64,000 bases of DNA from an uncultured Clostridia bacterium (GCA_930989535.1 CAKNLK010000015.1:1-64000), one strand, 5' to 3'; shown: positions 17,086 through 26,013, counted from the first letter of the stretch. Made by a program: numbers and translations. Notes: generated from the sequence alone by a model not told the origin.

Positions 17086-17850
17086 TTAGGCGGTGTCTTC
17101 CCCGATGTCGTAAAACAGCGCGGGATAATACACCGCGGGCGACTCCCCGTATTTCTGCTCGAACCGCTCGTTGAACTTTTCCGTCCACATCCTGCCTTCC
17201 GCGCCGTAAAATTGCGGCTCGTCGTAGAAGGCGCTGTCAATCACGTTGCCGAAATATTCGGAAAAGTGCCTGTAATACACTTCGTGCGTGCAATCGATGA
17301 ATTTCTGCACCGCCTCCGCGCTCAGATAATCGACATGATTCCAGCCGGAATCGCGCAGAACAAAGCACAGTACAATCCAATTTTCCGCGGGGGCTTCCCA
17401 TTCCAGCCGCCCCTCCGCCGCGAAGGAAGACAAGTCGATTCGCTCCGTACCCTTCATGCCGACGAGCGCCATCACCTTTCCGTCCTGCGGCAGAGCGAGG
17501 GAAAAGCGCTTCCCCTCGGCGGTGTATTCCTCCATATCCAGCCGCTTCGCGCAGGCCTCCGGGTGCTCCCTTTGGAGAATGCCGCCCGCCCAGCCGCTCG
17601 GAAACCACCACTCGTCGTAGAGGCAGATTTTTAAACCGAGGCGCTTCGCCTCCCGCAGCACGAACCCGTACAGGCGCAGATACTCTTCGCCCATGTAGTC
17701 CAGCTTGCAGGCGTCGTACGGCAAGATGCCGAACCCGGCATACTTATCCTGCCGGGCGCAGTTTTCCATAACCTCGCGAATACTCTCCTTCGTCGGTTTT
17801 TCGTTCCAAAACCAGAGAGGGCGCGGATAATATTTTTTGTTCGCTTCCAT
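17086..17850 (-). pseudogene. Glycoside hydrolase, GH106-like, truncated at its 3' end
   Basis: The 254-residue frame begins MEANKKYYPRPLWFWNEKPT and contains REAKRLGLKICLYDEWWFPSGWAGG, which resembles the start of the TIM-barrel region of GH106-type alpha-L-rhamnosidase-like enzymes; these normally exceed 800 residues. The frame stops at DIGEDTA, right where sequence changes to the AT-rich cassette, so about two thirds of the protein is missing. The start at 17850 follows AAAAGGAGCAAAAAG. It lies 60 bases after the isomerase gene on the same strand, consistent with a sugar-use operon. I infer that it is broken by the cassette insertion or an associated deletion. Confidence 0.65.
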
Positions 17851-17910
17851 ATCTTTTTGCTCCTTTTCGGGAAAATCCCTCCCTTTGGTTGTTTGCAGGG
17901 CCAACCGGAA

Positions 17911-19386
17911 TCAAAGGATTACATATTGGATGTTCAGCAATTTTGCGACCTTTTCGAACAGCTTCGCGTTCTTGCCGACCGACATCGCAAAATGGTGCGT
18001 GGGCGCCTCGCGAAACCATTTTTCCATATACGTATCGGGATCTACGGTAAATCGGACGGGCGTCTGCGTGTTTCCGATTTGCATGATTTCCCCGTCCGTC
18101 GCCACGCCCTCGCTGATGATGAGCTTGAGCTTTCCGTCCACCGTCTGCGTCAGGCCGAGGTTGGTCACGTCGCCGTGCTTCACCTTTGCCTCCACCGAGA
18201 TGCCCGAGCCGCGCTTGCCGTGGTACAGCCCCATCTCGCGCAGAATTGGTTTCCCGTCCGCAATCGCGATATGGAAGGGCCCGTCGTGCCCCAAGAGGAT
18301 GGTGCCGTCCACGTAGTCGGTCGTAACGATTTCGCAGAAGCTGCCACCCACGCCCAGCGAGTCGCAGATTTTCATTGCGACGGCGGTCTTCAAATCCCCC
18401 TCGCCCGCGCAGGGCACGTGGTTCGCCGTCAGGAGCGAAAACCCGACGATAAACCCTTCCTGCAGCTGCTCGTATTCGCTGTTGTTCATGCCGTGGTAAT
18501 AGTATGCAAGCCCGCCGAGCGAGAATTTATCCACGAGTTTCTGCTCCGCCGCGGCGACCTTTGCCGACCAATTCAGCTGCTCCTCGCTCGGCCTCTTCGC
18601 CAGGGGCTCTGCGGGCGAATCGCCGCTGATATAGAACAAATCCTTGATTTTGCGGCGCTGTTCGCGGATATCCTCCTCCGTGACGGTATCGAACACGCTC
18701 TTCAAATCGCACATCTCCAGCACTTCCACGTGAATGCCGCTCTGCCCCGTGAGCATGGTGAAATCGCTGTACAAATCGAGCATGCCCGAATAGGTATTGC
18801 CCAAAAAGCCGAAGCGGGTATTCTGCAGGGTACGCACGGCGCCCGCCGCCCTGACCCACTGCTCCGCCTCCTGCCAGGCGCGAATCGCTTCGGGCGCGTC
18901 CGCCGTGTTTTCGTCCGTCAAAGACATATACGGCGTCTCCGAAAGCCCCAACAGTCCGCTGATGACCTCGTATTCGATGCCGCAGCGGTTGAATGCGTTG
19001 CTGATTTCGGGAATTACGCACGCGTTGCAATGCGCCAGCCATTCGCCCGTCGTCGTCTTTTCGTAATTGACGCGGCGGCAGGGCTGCAAATTCAAAATAA
19101 TCGTCTTTGCCTTGCAAATCCTGTGTACGGGAACAATCGCCGCGCTGGTGGCGTACGTCGCCCCGTGCAGGAAGATGATGTCCACGTTGTTCGCGTTGAA
19201 GTACTCGCCGCACTCCTTCGCCTTCTGCTCTGAATCCACCAGGCCGAAATTGTACACCTCCGCCCCGAACCCGGCAACCTTTTCCGCGATGAACGCATTG
19301 TACATCTTCATGCGCTTTTCAAGCTCGGGGAACTGCCCCCAATACGTGTGCAGCCCCACGCTGTAGATACCGACTCTCGCTTTCAT
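17911..19386 (-). CDS. L-fucose/L-arabinose isomerase family protein
   Basis: The 491-residue protein starts MKARVGIYSVGLHTYWGQFP, as in the distant AraA-like branch of the L-fucose/L-arabinose isomerase family that interconverts aldoses and ketoses with a divalent metal. Length fits. Visible conserved blocks include GFLGNTYSGMLDLYSDF, PCAGEGDLKTAVAMKI and GPFHIAIADGKPIL. The start has AAAGGAG upstream. It is divergent from an AraC-type regulator and upstream of a truncated rhamnosidase-like gene, so it belongs to a plant-polysaccharide sugar pathway. The precise sugar is not clear. Confidence 0.82.
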   Translation of the reverse strand: MKARVGIYSVGLHTYWGQFPELEKRMKMYNAFIAEKVAGFGAEVYNFGLVDSEQKAKECGEYFNANNVDIIFLHGATYATSAAIVPVHRICKAKTIILNLQPCRRVNYEKTTTGEWLAHCNACVIPEISNAFNRCGIEYEVISGLLGLSETPYMSLTDENTADAPEAIRAWQEAEQWVRAAGAVRTLQNTRFGFLGNTYSGMLDLYSDFTMLTGQSGIHVEVLEMCDLKSVFDTVTEEDIREQRRKIKDLFYISGDSPAEPLAKRPSEEQLNWSAKVAAAEQKLVDKFSLGGLAYYYHGMNNSEYEQLQEGFIVGFSLLTANHVPCAGEGDLKTAVAMKICDSLGVGGSFCEIVTTDYVDGTILLGHDGPFHIAIADGKPILREMGLYHGKRGSGISVEAKVKHGDVTNLGLTQTVDGKLKLIISEGVATDGEIMQIGNTQTPVRFTVDPDTYMEKWFREAPTHHFAMSVGKNAKLFEKVAKLLNIQYVIL

Positions 19387-19475
19387 ACCAATTGCTCCTT
19401 TGCATTGTTTTTTTCCATTATACGATATTTTCAGCGGGTTTTCAAGTTCGATTTTTGATTAAAAATATAGTTTTA

Positions 19476-19504
19476 TTGACTATTCGCAAAAGCTGTGTTA
19501 TAAT
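19476..19504 (+). promoter_or_regulatory. Promoter of the AraC-type gene (possibly leaderless)
   Basis: TTGACT and TATAAT with a 17-base spacer. The ATG begins 7 bases after the -10 box, so the expected transcript starts at or next to the initiation codon. Confidence 0.75.
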
Positions 19505-19510
19505 GCGGCC

Positions 19511-20392
19511 ATGAGCGAATTATTTGAAAATCTGAGCAATTCCTGGACGGCGGCTTCGGAGCGGAATTTCGTCACGCCGCTCAACGAATTGAAAAACTTT
19601 TTGTTTTACGTGCAGGAAGTGGGCGTTTTTTCCACCTATCCGAACTATTCCGCCGAGCGCATGGGGTTGAACTCCTTTTTAATCCTGCATACCGCGGGCG
19701 GAACGGGCAACCTGCTCTACGGCGGAAGAACGTATGTATTAAACGCCGGCGACGTGTTTTTTATCGACTGCACCGAAAAACATAAATATTTTAACGCGGG
19801 CGGCGAAAATTGGGAGTTCGAGTGGGTGCACTTCAACGGGCCGAACGCGCAGGCGTGCTTCCATTACTTTTTGGCGCAGAACCAGGGCGTTGCGGCGAGA
19901 ACGCAGTCAGACTCCGTCCGCAGGCTCCTGCTCCGCCTGAACCGCATCAACAAGGCGCCCTCCGCGCAGGCGGACATCCTGTCTTTCCGCATCCTGTCGC
20001 AGATTATCTCCGAACTGTTCCTGCTCAAAGCCGCGCCCGCCTACACGAAAAACGAGATACCCGAAGTTATCCTGGACATTCTCAACGAAATCGACCGCTC
20101 CTTCTGCTCCCGCCTCTCCCTGGAATCCCTCGCGAAAAAATTTTCCGTCAACCCCTACGTCCTGTCGAGGAATTTCAAAAAATACGTCGGGCTGGGGCTG
20201 AAGACGTACATCATTCAAAAGCGCATCTCCTACGCCAAGGAGCTGCTGCGGTTCACCGACAAGCCCGTTTCGGAAATTGCGGAAACGCTCTGCTACGAGA
20301 ACGACGAACACTTCATCGCGCTGTTCAAAAGCTACGAGCACCTCACGCCCCTGTCCTTCCGCAAAAAGTGGCAGTCCAATCAGAATCGCTAA
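19511..20392 (+). CDS. AraC family transcriptional regulator
   Basis: The 293-residue protein has an N-terminal cupin-like sugar-sensing domain (about 40-115: YGGRTYVLNAGDVFFIDCTEKH) and a C-terminal double HTH (about 190-290). The second helix region ISEIAETLCYENDEHFIALFKSYEHLTPLSFRKKW is diagnostic for AraC/XylS. It is divergent from the isomerase gene and probably activates it in response to the substrate sugar. No ribosome site precedes the ATG, and the -10 box ends 6 bases upstream, which suggests a leaderless mRNA; an internal start at residue 51 would cut the sensor domain. Confidence 0.88.
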   Translation: MSELFENLSNSWTAASERNFVTPLNELKNFLFYVQEVGVFSTYPNYSAERMGLNSFLILHTAGGTGNLLYGGRTYVLNAGDVFFIDCTEKHKYFNAGGENWEFEWVHFNGPNAQACFHYFLAQNQGVAARTQSDSVRRLLLRLNRINKAPSAQADILSFRILSQIISELFLLKAAPAYTKNEIPEVILDILNEIDRSFCSRLSLESLAKKFSVNPYVLSRNFKKYVGLGLKTYIIQKRISYAKELLRFTDKPVSEIAETLCYENDEHFIALFKSYEHLTPLSFRKKWQSNQNR

Positions 20393-20408
20393 TCCCTTTT
20401 CGCCGCGC

Positions 20409-20446
20409 AAAAAGCGCCGGAACCTCTGTCGGTTCCGGCGCTTTTT
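20409..20446. terminator. Terminator after the AraC-type gene
   Basis: AAAAAGCGCCGGAACC and GGTTCCGGCGCTTTTT arms with a TCTGTC loop. A second hairpin (AGAGCCATGCC-like arms, 20,597-20,637) follows for the opposite strand. Nothing else is clear in 20,447-20,653. Confidence 0.85.
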
Positions 20447-20653
20447 GTTCAGCCATCCGTGCGGACGCCCTTAAATACCGGCTGGCGCATAGAGCCGCGC
20501 GCCGTCTCCTGCATGAAGTGCGCCGTGCCGACGAGCGCGGGTGCGGCCGTCCCTGCCGAAACGGCACAAATATCCGCAAGCGTATGCAAAAAAGGAGAGC
20601 CATGCCGCCCAGCAAGGACAGTATGGCTCTTTTCAGCGTTATTATGGATTTGC

Positions 20654-21646
20654 TCAGCGGAGGGTACCCATCGCGCCGTTCTGCCGCAGCGCGCCCATGA
20701 CGGCGTGCGGGGTGTACGGTTCGTCGATATACGCGACGTCCTCGGGCGTGAGTTTTACATCGAACGCGCCCGCCGCGTCGTCGAGATATTTCGCCTTCGT
20801 CGCGCCGACGATAGGCGAAGCGACGCCCTTGGCGAAATGCCAGGCAAAGGTGACGGCCGTCATCGAAGTTTCGTACTTTTCCGCAAGGTCTGCGATGCGC
20901 GCGGCAATCGCCTTGTCCGCCTCCTCGGTGGAATCGTACTTGCCGCGGGCGACCTTGTCCGTCTTACTGCGCAGGGTATCCGCCTCCCAATTCGGGCGGG
21001 CGCACCTGCCCGAGGCGAGCGGGCTGTACGGCGTGAGCGCCACGTTCATTTGCTTACAAACGGGGATGAGCTCGCGCTCGTCCTCGCGGTACAGCGGATT
21101 GTAGTGGTTCTGCATGGAGACGAAAGGGGTAAACCCGTTGTCGCGCGCACAAATCTGCATGTTGTGGAACTGGTAGCCGTACATCGCGGAAGCGCCGAGC
21201 GCGCGCACCTTGCCCGCCTTTACGAGCCCGTGCAGCGCCTCCATCGTCTCCTCAATCGGCGTGCCGTAGTCGAAGCGGTGGATGATATACAAATCGAGAT
21301 AGTCGGTGCCCAGCCGCCGGAGCGTGCCGTCGATTTCGCGGTTGATTGCCCCTTTCGAGAGGTTTCCGTCGTTGAAATACACCTTCGACGCGAGCACGAC
21401 CTTATCGCGCGGAACGTTGTTTTTGATTGCGCGGCCGAGGTACTCCTCGCTCGTGCCCGCCGAATAGCAGTTGGCCGTATCGAAGAAATTGATGCCCAAA
21501 TCGAGCGCGTGTTTGATTATTTTTTCGCTTTCTTCGGGGTTGAGCGTCCACGCGTGCATCTGGCTGGCGGTGTCGCCGAAGCTCATGCACCCCAGGCACA
21601 GGCGGGAAACCTCGATGCCGCTGTTTCCGAGTTTCGTATATTCCAT
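20654..21646 (-). CDS. Aldo/keto reductase
   Basis: The 330-residue NADPH-dependent oxidoreductase has the AKR signatures: FFDTANCYSAGTSEEYLGRAI with catalytic Asp and Tyr, the Lys in VVLASKV, the His in YIIHRFD, and the cofactor-binding block SPIVGATKAKYLDDA. It reduces aldehydes or ketones in the cytoplasm. It is last in a same-strand cluster flavodoxin - CMD protein - cupin - AKR with small spacers (10 bases after the cupin), under a LysR regulator. This grouping is common in Clostridia for carbonyl or quinone detoxification, which is inference here. Confidence 0.9.
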   Translation of the reverse strand: MEYTKLGNSGIEVSRLCLGCMSFGDTASQMHAWTLNPEESEKIIKHALDLGINFFDTANCYSAGTSEEYLGRAIKNNVPRDKVVLASKVYFNDGNLSKGAINREIDGTLRRLGTDYLDLYIIHRFDYGTPIEETMEALHGLVKAGKVRALGASAMYGYQFHNMQICARDNGFTPFVSMQNHYNPLYREDERELIPVCKQMNVALTPYSPLASGRCARPNWEADTLRSKTDKVARGKYDSTEEADKAIAARIADLAEKYETSMTAVTFAWHFAKGVASPIVGATKAKYLDDAAGAFDVKLTPEDVAYIDEPYTPHAVMGALRQNGAMGTLR

Positions 21647-21656
21647 AAAAACCTCC

Positions 21657-22082
21657 CTATTGCAGGCGGCCGTACTGCTCGTCGGAGACGGGCTCCAGCC
21701 ATTCGTTTTTCGTATCCGTGCCGGGCGCCTCCACCGCGATGTGCGAAAACCAGCTGTCCTTTTTGGCGCCGTGCCAGTGCTTGACGCCCGCGGGGATGAC
21801 GACCACGTCGCCGGGGTTCAGGCTCCGCGCCTCCTTGCCCCACTCCTGGTACCAGCCGCTGCCCGCCACGCACAGAAGAATCTGCCCGCCGCCGCTCTCG
21901 GCGTGGTGGATATGCCAGTTATTGCGGCACCCCGGCTCGAAGGTGACGTTCGCAAACGCCAGCCCGTCGCCCGGCTTCGTGAGCGGGTTGAGGTAGGAAT
22001 TTCCGATAAAATACTGCGCGAACGCTGTATTCTCCTGCCCTTTGCCGAAAATATTGCTCTTTTCAAAATCCTTGTAATCCAT
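21657..22082 (-). CDS. Cupin domain protein
   Basis: The 141-residue protein is a single double-stranded beta-helix. Metal ligands are visible as NWHIHHAE and a later VKHWHGAK, with PGDVVVIPAG between them. Related proteins are annotated as carboxymuconolactone-decarboxylase-associated cupins. The start at 22082 has AGGAGG-type sequence upstream; the longer frame overlaps the CMD gene. It sits between the CMD and AKR genes in one operon. Substrate unknown. Confidence 0.88.
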   Translation of the reverse strand: MDYKDFEKSNIFGKGQENTAFAQYFIGNSYLNPLTKPGDGLAFANVTFEPGCRNNWHIHHAESGGGQILLCVAGSGWYQEWGKEARSLNPGDVVVIPAGVKHWHGAKKDSWFSHIAVEAPGTDTKNEWLEPVSDEQYGRLQ

Positions 22083-22108
22083 AATATCCTCCTTTTTGCC
22101 GTGTTCCT

Positions 22109-22873
22109 TTATTTTGCCTGCGCTTTCGCCGCCTCGTTTACGCACCGCAATGCGTTGAGGCTGCGCGGATATCCGATGTACGGCAGGCACTGCGACACGA
22201 TTTTGATTAAAAATTCCCTGCTGTTGCCCACGCGCATGTTCGCCGCCGCGTGCGAGGTGAGCTGCGGCTCGCACCCGCCCTGCGCTGCGAGGAAACAGAA
22301 GGTAATCATCTCCCGCTGCTTATAGTCCAACCCGCCGCGGGTGTAATAATCGCCGAAGCAGTTGTCCACGAGCCACTTGTTCACCTGGCCGTTGGTCTCC
22401 CTGCCCGTTTCCGCAAAGCCGCGCATCCCCTCGCCGAAGATGTCGATTTGCGCCTGTTCGCCCGCCTGCAAACGGTTTTCCGTCGTCGTGTGCGCCTGCC
22501 CCTCGAGCGGAAGCTGTACGCCCCGCGCGCGCAGAATTTCGTTCGTTGCGTTCAGAAAGGGCAAAACCCTGCCGATGCCGAGGTAGGCGACCGCCTGGTA
22601 GACGACTTCTTTCGCCTCGACGGGCGTGACGCCGAAGTTGAGCGCCGCGGGAAGCATCGCCTTGAATTCGTCGATGCCCTGGCAGCCGAGGAGCGCCGCC
22701 AGAATCGCCAAAAAGCGGATTTTATCGTCCAAATCGTCGCTGCTTACCACCTCGTCGAACGCAAAATTGTTGAACCGTTCGATAAATTCGGGATCCGTTT
22801 CCGCGAGCGAAGATTTTTCGTCCCCGAACATCTTTTGTTGATATTGTTCTGCAAATTCAGAAATTTCCATCAT
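22109..22873 (-). CDS. Carboxymuconolactone decarboxylase family protein (two CMD domains)
   Basis: The 254-residue protein carries two AhpD/CMD-like repeats: residues about 30-120 (RFLAILAALLGCQGIDEFK) and about 165-250 (REMITFCFLAAQGGCEPQL). The CxxxC/H redox motif of AhpD is not present; the single Cys in GCQG and GGCEP leave the catalytic role open. The start follows CGGAGGATAAG; two ATG codons are adjacent (22873 and 22870). It is second in the flavodoxin - CMD - cupin - AKR operon, 11 bases after the flavodoxin stop. Confidence 0.85.
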   Translation of the reverse strand: MMEISEFAEQYQQKMFGDEKSSLAETDPEFIERFNNFAFDEVVSSDDLDDKIRFLAILAALLGCQGIDEFKAMLPAALNFGVTPVEAKEVVYQAVAYLGIGRVLPFLNATNEILRARGVQLPLEGQAHTTTENRLQAGEQAQIDIFGEGMRGFAETGRETNGQVNKWLVDNCFGDYYTRGGLDYKQREMITFCFLAAQGGCEPQLTSHAAANMRVGNSREFLIKIVSQCLPYIGYPRSLNALRCVNEAAKAQAK

Positions 22874-22884
22874 CTTATCCTCCG

Positions 22885-23394
22885 TTATATCGACTGTTTC
22901 GCCCATAGGGCAATCTTATCTTCCGCCTGCGCCACTTCCGTGCCGCGGATTGACAGACCGCGCGCGATTGTCGCGCCCGCGCAGACCTTCGCCAAGTCGC
23001 GCTCGCTCGAGCCCATGCCGCTGCCCTCGTTGGTGCAGAAGGGAATCACCCTCTTCCCCGCCCAGCGGAAATGCTCCAAAAAGGTGAACATCGGCATGGG
23101 CATCGTTCCCCACCAGTTGGGGTAACCGACAAACACCGTATCGTATTGCCCGATACTTTCGGGAAACGCCCGGAGCGCGGGGCGCGCCTTCTCGCGCAGT
23201 TCCCGCTGCGCCTCGTCGGTGCAGGCATAGTAGTCCTTCGGGTACTCCTTGACTGTTTCCACCTCGAACAAATCGCCCCCGACCGCCCTTTGAATGAATT
23301 CCGCGGCAATCTCCGTGTTGCCCTTGGGCAAATCGCGGATGGTGCCCTTCCAATAGTTTTCGCCCTTGCGCGAATAATAGACGATGAGATTCAT
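22885..23394 (-). CDS. Flavodoxin family protein
   Basis: The 169-residue protein has the FMN-binding fold: MNLIVYYSRKGENYWKG as phosphate loop variant and FVGYPNWWGTMPMPMFTFLE as the second flavin loop. An electron-transfer or quinone-reductase role is likely. It is the first gene of the LysR-controlled cluster and has its own promoter at 23,422-23,450. AGGAGGCGG precedes the ATG. Confidence 0.9.
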   Translation of the reverse strand: MNLIVYYSRKGENYWKGTIRDLPKGNTEIAAEFIQRAVGGDLFEVETVKEYPKDYYACTDEAQRELREKARPALRAFPESIGQYDTVFVGYPNWWGTMPMPMFTFLEHFRWAGKRVIPFCTNEGSGMGSSERDLAKVCAGATIARGLSIRGTEVAQAEDKIALWAKQSI

Positions 23395-23421
23395 GGTATA
23401 CCGCCTCCTTTTTTCGCCGCC

Positions 23422-23450
23422 ATTATACCACCCTTTCCGCGGCGGAGCAA
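23422..23450 (-). promoter_or_regulatory. Promoter of the flavodoxin-CMD-cupin-AKR operon
   Basis: TTGCTC (23450-23445) and TATAAT (23427-23422) on the minus strand with a 17-base spacer. The predicted start is about 23,415. Confidence 0.75.
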
Positions 23451-23468
23451 TTTTGTTTTTCGGGCATT

Positions 23469-23489
23469 TCGATAAGTAAAACTTATCGA
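23469..23489. promoter_or_regulatory. LysR-type operator palindrome
   Basis: TCGATAAGT AAA ACTTATCGA is a perfect 21-bp palindrome that contains the T-N11-A LTTR pattern. Its centre is about 64 bases upstream of the predicted operon start, the classic position of a LysR recognition site. Confidence 0.7.
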
Positions 23490-23496
23490 TAAAAAA

Positions 23497-23523
23497 ACCT
23501 CCCCGAAACGCTTCGGAGAGGTC
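23497..23523 (-). terminator. Terminator of the LysR gene
   Basis: ACCTC and GAGGT arms with CCGAA/TTCGG inside, followed on the minus strand by TTTTTTTATCG. It separates the LysR gene from the operon it controls. Confidence 0.6.
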
Positions 23524-23537
23524 GATTTATTGCGATA

Positions 23538-24428
23538 TTAATTTTTTTCGGCGAATTGGCCGCGCAGAATGGCAGCAAATTCCTCGAGATAGTAGTTGGA
23601 ACGCTTCTTCTGCCAAAAGGCGCAGTAGGTGCGCACGATGCGCCCGCCGTCCGCGCGGCGCACTTCCAGCCGCACGAGGGGCGGCGCGGCCGTCGGCTTG
23701 GCGCTCGCCACCGGCAGAAAGCCGCGGCCGCTCATCGCCAGCAAACGCGCTTCGTCCAGGCTCGCGGCAAAGAGAAACTGCTTTCCGATGCCGAGATATT
23801 CGCCGTAATATTTTTTCTCCGTCTCCTCCTCCGCCCTGTCGGAAACGACGATGCAGGGATATTTTTCCAGCTCGTCGTTCGTAACGATTCCCCTGCCCGC
23901 GAGCGGGTGAGCTGCGGCGACGTCGATATAGGCGGGGCTTTGGCTGAGGATAAAATTTTCGCACTCGTCGGAAAAGACGCGCCTTTGGTCACTCAGCAAA
24001 AAGTTCGCCTCGCCGCTCAAAATCGCGCGGTACAGCTCCTCGTGCGTGCCCTTGAATACGCTGACGACAACCTCGGGATAGGTTGCCGAAAACGCCACGA
24101 CGGCGCGCTGCAATTCCGGCCCGTCGTAGCCGGAAAGATAGCCGATATTCAGGTTCAGCTCGCTGTCCGAGCCGATGCGCACCGTCTCCTCGCGCATCTC
24201 GTCCATGTCCGCGAGGATGGCGCGGCTGCGGCGGGCAAAGTACTCGCCCGCGGGGGTGAGGCGGAATTTTCGGCCTTCCCGCTCGATAAGTTTTACGCCC
24301 AGCTCCGCTTCGAGCGAGGCGATTTGCTGGGAAACCGCCGATTGGGAGATAAAGCACCGTTCCGCCGCCTCGGTAAAGCTGCCGCAGTCGGCGATGGCAA
24401 CAAAATATTTCATCTGCCGAAACAGCAT
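23538..24428 (-). CDS. LysR family transcriptional regulator
   Basis: The 296-residue protein has the N-terminal HTH (RQMKYFVAIADCGSFTEAAERCFISQSAVSQQI) and a substrate-binding domain starting near residue 90 (LNLNIGYLSGYDGPELQRAV). The ATG at 24428 is used because GGGGAGGGG lies 9 bases upstream and the first codon of the longer frame is a TTG inside that spacer. It is upstream of, and on the same strand as, the flavodoxin - AKR cluster, and a LysR-type palindrome lies at the right place before that operon. Co-inducer unknown. Confidence 0.9.
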   Translation of the reverse strand: MLFRQMKYFVAIADCGSFTEAAERCFISQSAVSQQIASLEAELGVKLIEREGRKFRLTPAGEYFARRSRAILADMDEMREETVRIGSDSELNLNIGYLSGYDGPELQRAVVAFSATYPEVVVSVFKGTHEELYRAILSGEANFLLSDQRRVFSDECENFILSQSPAYIDVAAAHPLAGRGIVTNDELEKYPCIVVSDRAEEETEKKYYGEYLGIGKQFLFAASLDEARLLAMSGRGFLPVASAKPTAAPPLVRLEVRRADGGRIVRTYCAFWQKKRSNYYLEEFAAILRGQFAEKN

Positions 24429-24536
24429 AGGCAAGCCCCTCCCCTTTTTTATTTATACGGTATCGGACAGTACAGTTTTAATGCGTTTTGCATGTAGTTC
24501 CATCATGCATCGGTGCTCTTTCCCTAATCCAAACAG

Positions 24537-25970
24537 CTACTTCCTCTCCAGGCATACGAGGGTTTCTATCCACTTCGTTTGAGGAAACATGTCGAAAGGT
24601 TGTATTGATATGACAGAATAAAATCCTTCCTGCCAGCCCGAGGCAAAGTTCGGGTTCTTTTTGAGTTCACTCCCCTCCTCAACGAGCGCGCCCGTGAGAA
24701 TACCGACGTCGCGCGCCATCGTGGCGGGGTTGCAGGAAATCATCGCGACGCGCGGAATGCCCGAATGGAGAATCGCGCGCAATGTGCCGCGGTCGACGCC
24801 CTTGCGCGGCGGGTCGACGACCAAAAAGGTCTCCTTGGCGATAGCCTCGCTCAAAACTTCGGGCAGCTTGTCCTCGACGCGGCCGCAGATATTGAACATG
24901 CGCCCCTCCAATTTATTCGGCTCGACGAGCGCGTCCGCACATGCCGATGCTTCCGACACCGCCTCGATGCCGTACGCCTTTCCGATTTGCCGCGCCAGGA
25001 GCGCAGTGAGGATACCGCCGCCGCTGTACGCGTCGATAGCGACGGCCGCGCCGCTCTCCACGCCGTAACGCGCAACGCGCTCGTACAGCTTGCGGCATAC
25101 GCCGCGGTTGACCTGCAAAAAGGTGTTCGGCCCCGCCTCGAAGCGCACGCCGCACTCGTGCCCGACGAAGCGCGGCTCGCCGTACAAGAGGCGGAAATCC
25201 TTGCCGAATACGCCGTTGCCGTCCCCCTTGTTCACATTCTGCCAGAGGGAAAAACTCTTGAATTTTTCGCCCAAAAGGGCAATCAGCCTGTCCGAACGCG
25301 GCAGGCAGTCCTTTGCGGTGACGGCGGTGACGATGAAGTTCCCCTCCACCTCGCGCACGACGATATGGCGCAGAACGCCGCTGCCGTCCGCCTCGCTGTA
25401 TCCGCGCACGCCGCATTTTTCCATATACGCGGAAAAGGCGGAAACAACCTGTTCCGCCCAATACGGGTGAATGGGGCAGCGCTGTACGGGCACGATGCGG
25501 TGGCTGCGTTCGGCGTAAAATCCGATTACGTTCTCGCCGTTTTTGTCCACGCCCACGGGAATCTGCAATTTATTGCGGTACTCGTATTGGAAATCGCTCT
25601 TGACGGCGAGCGGCACTTCCATATCGATGCCGGCAATCTTGCGCAGGGCGTCCTTGACCGTTTTGCTCTTGAGTTTGAGCTGCGCGCCGTAGCGCAGGTG
25701 CTGCAGCTGGCAGCCGCCGCACTTGGTGAACAGCGGGCAGCGCGGCCGCACCCGTTCGTCGGCGGGGGTGAGTATTTCCAGCGCCTTCGCGTAACCGATG
25801 CGGTCTTTGACCTTTAACGCCTTGAACTTGACCTTTTCGCCCACGGCGGTAAAGGGCGCAAAAAACACCGTTTCGCCCATATGTACGATTCCTTCGCCGT
25901 TGCTCCCGAGCGACTCGACCAACCCCGTAAACTCGCCGTTCTTTTCCACGATCTGCATATCTTCCGTCAT
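24537..25970 (-). CDS. rlmD: 23S rRNA (uracil-5-)-methyltransferase, RumA/RlmD family
   Basis: The 477-residue protein has an N-terminal TRAM domain (about 8-65), a 4Fe-4S cluster motif CPLFTKCGGCQLQH (about 80-93 plus a further Cys upstream), and a SAM-dependent methyltransferase domain with DAYSGGGILT. The TrmA-family catalytic core has DPPRKGVD and the nucleophile Cys in ISCNPATMARD. It methylates a uridine in 23S rRNA; which position cannot be read from sequence alone. Full length for the family. The ATG at 25970 has AAGGAAG upstream. Confidence 0.9.
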   Translation of the reverse strand: MTEDMQIVEKNGEFTGLVESLGSNGEGIVHMGETVFFAPFTAVGEKVKFKALKVKDRIGYAKALEILTPADERVRPRCPLFTKCGGCQLQHLRYGAQLKLKSKTVKDALRKIAGIDMEVPLAVKSDFQYEYRNKLQIPVGVDKNGENVIGFYAERSHRIVPVQRCPIHPYWAEQVVSAFSAYMEKCGVRGYSEADGSGVLRHIVVREVEGNFIVTAVTAKDCLPRSDRLIALLGEKFKSFSLWQNVNKGDGNGVFGKDFRLLYGEPRFVGHECGVRFEAGPNTFLQVNRGVCRKLYERVARYGVESGAAVAIDAYSGGGILTALLARQIGKAYGIEAVSEASACADALVEPNKLEGRMFNICGRVEDKLPEVLSEAIAKETFLVVDPPRKGVDRGTLRAILHSGIPRVAMISCNPATMARDVGILTGALVEEGSELKKNPNFASGWQEGFYSVISIQPFDMFPQTKWIETLVCLERK

Positions 25971-26013
25971 CTTCCTTTCTCCGCTATTCTCTCTCGTTTT
26001 TCACTTTCTCCCG

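Noticed and set aside
17086-17850. A complete short glycosidase
   Set aside because: The catalytic barrel is only begun; the frame stops mid-domain at a composition break.
20449-20620. Minus-strand frame ending GTAHFMQETARGSMRQPVF-like, faintly like the end of an ATP-dependent ligase
   Set aside because: Too short, no start, and it runs through the aldo/keto reductase terminator; similarity is probably chance.
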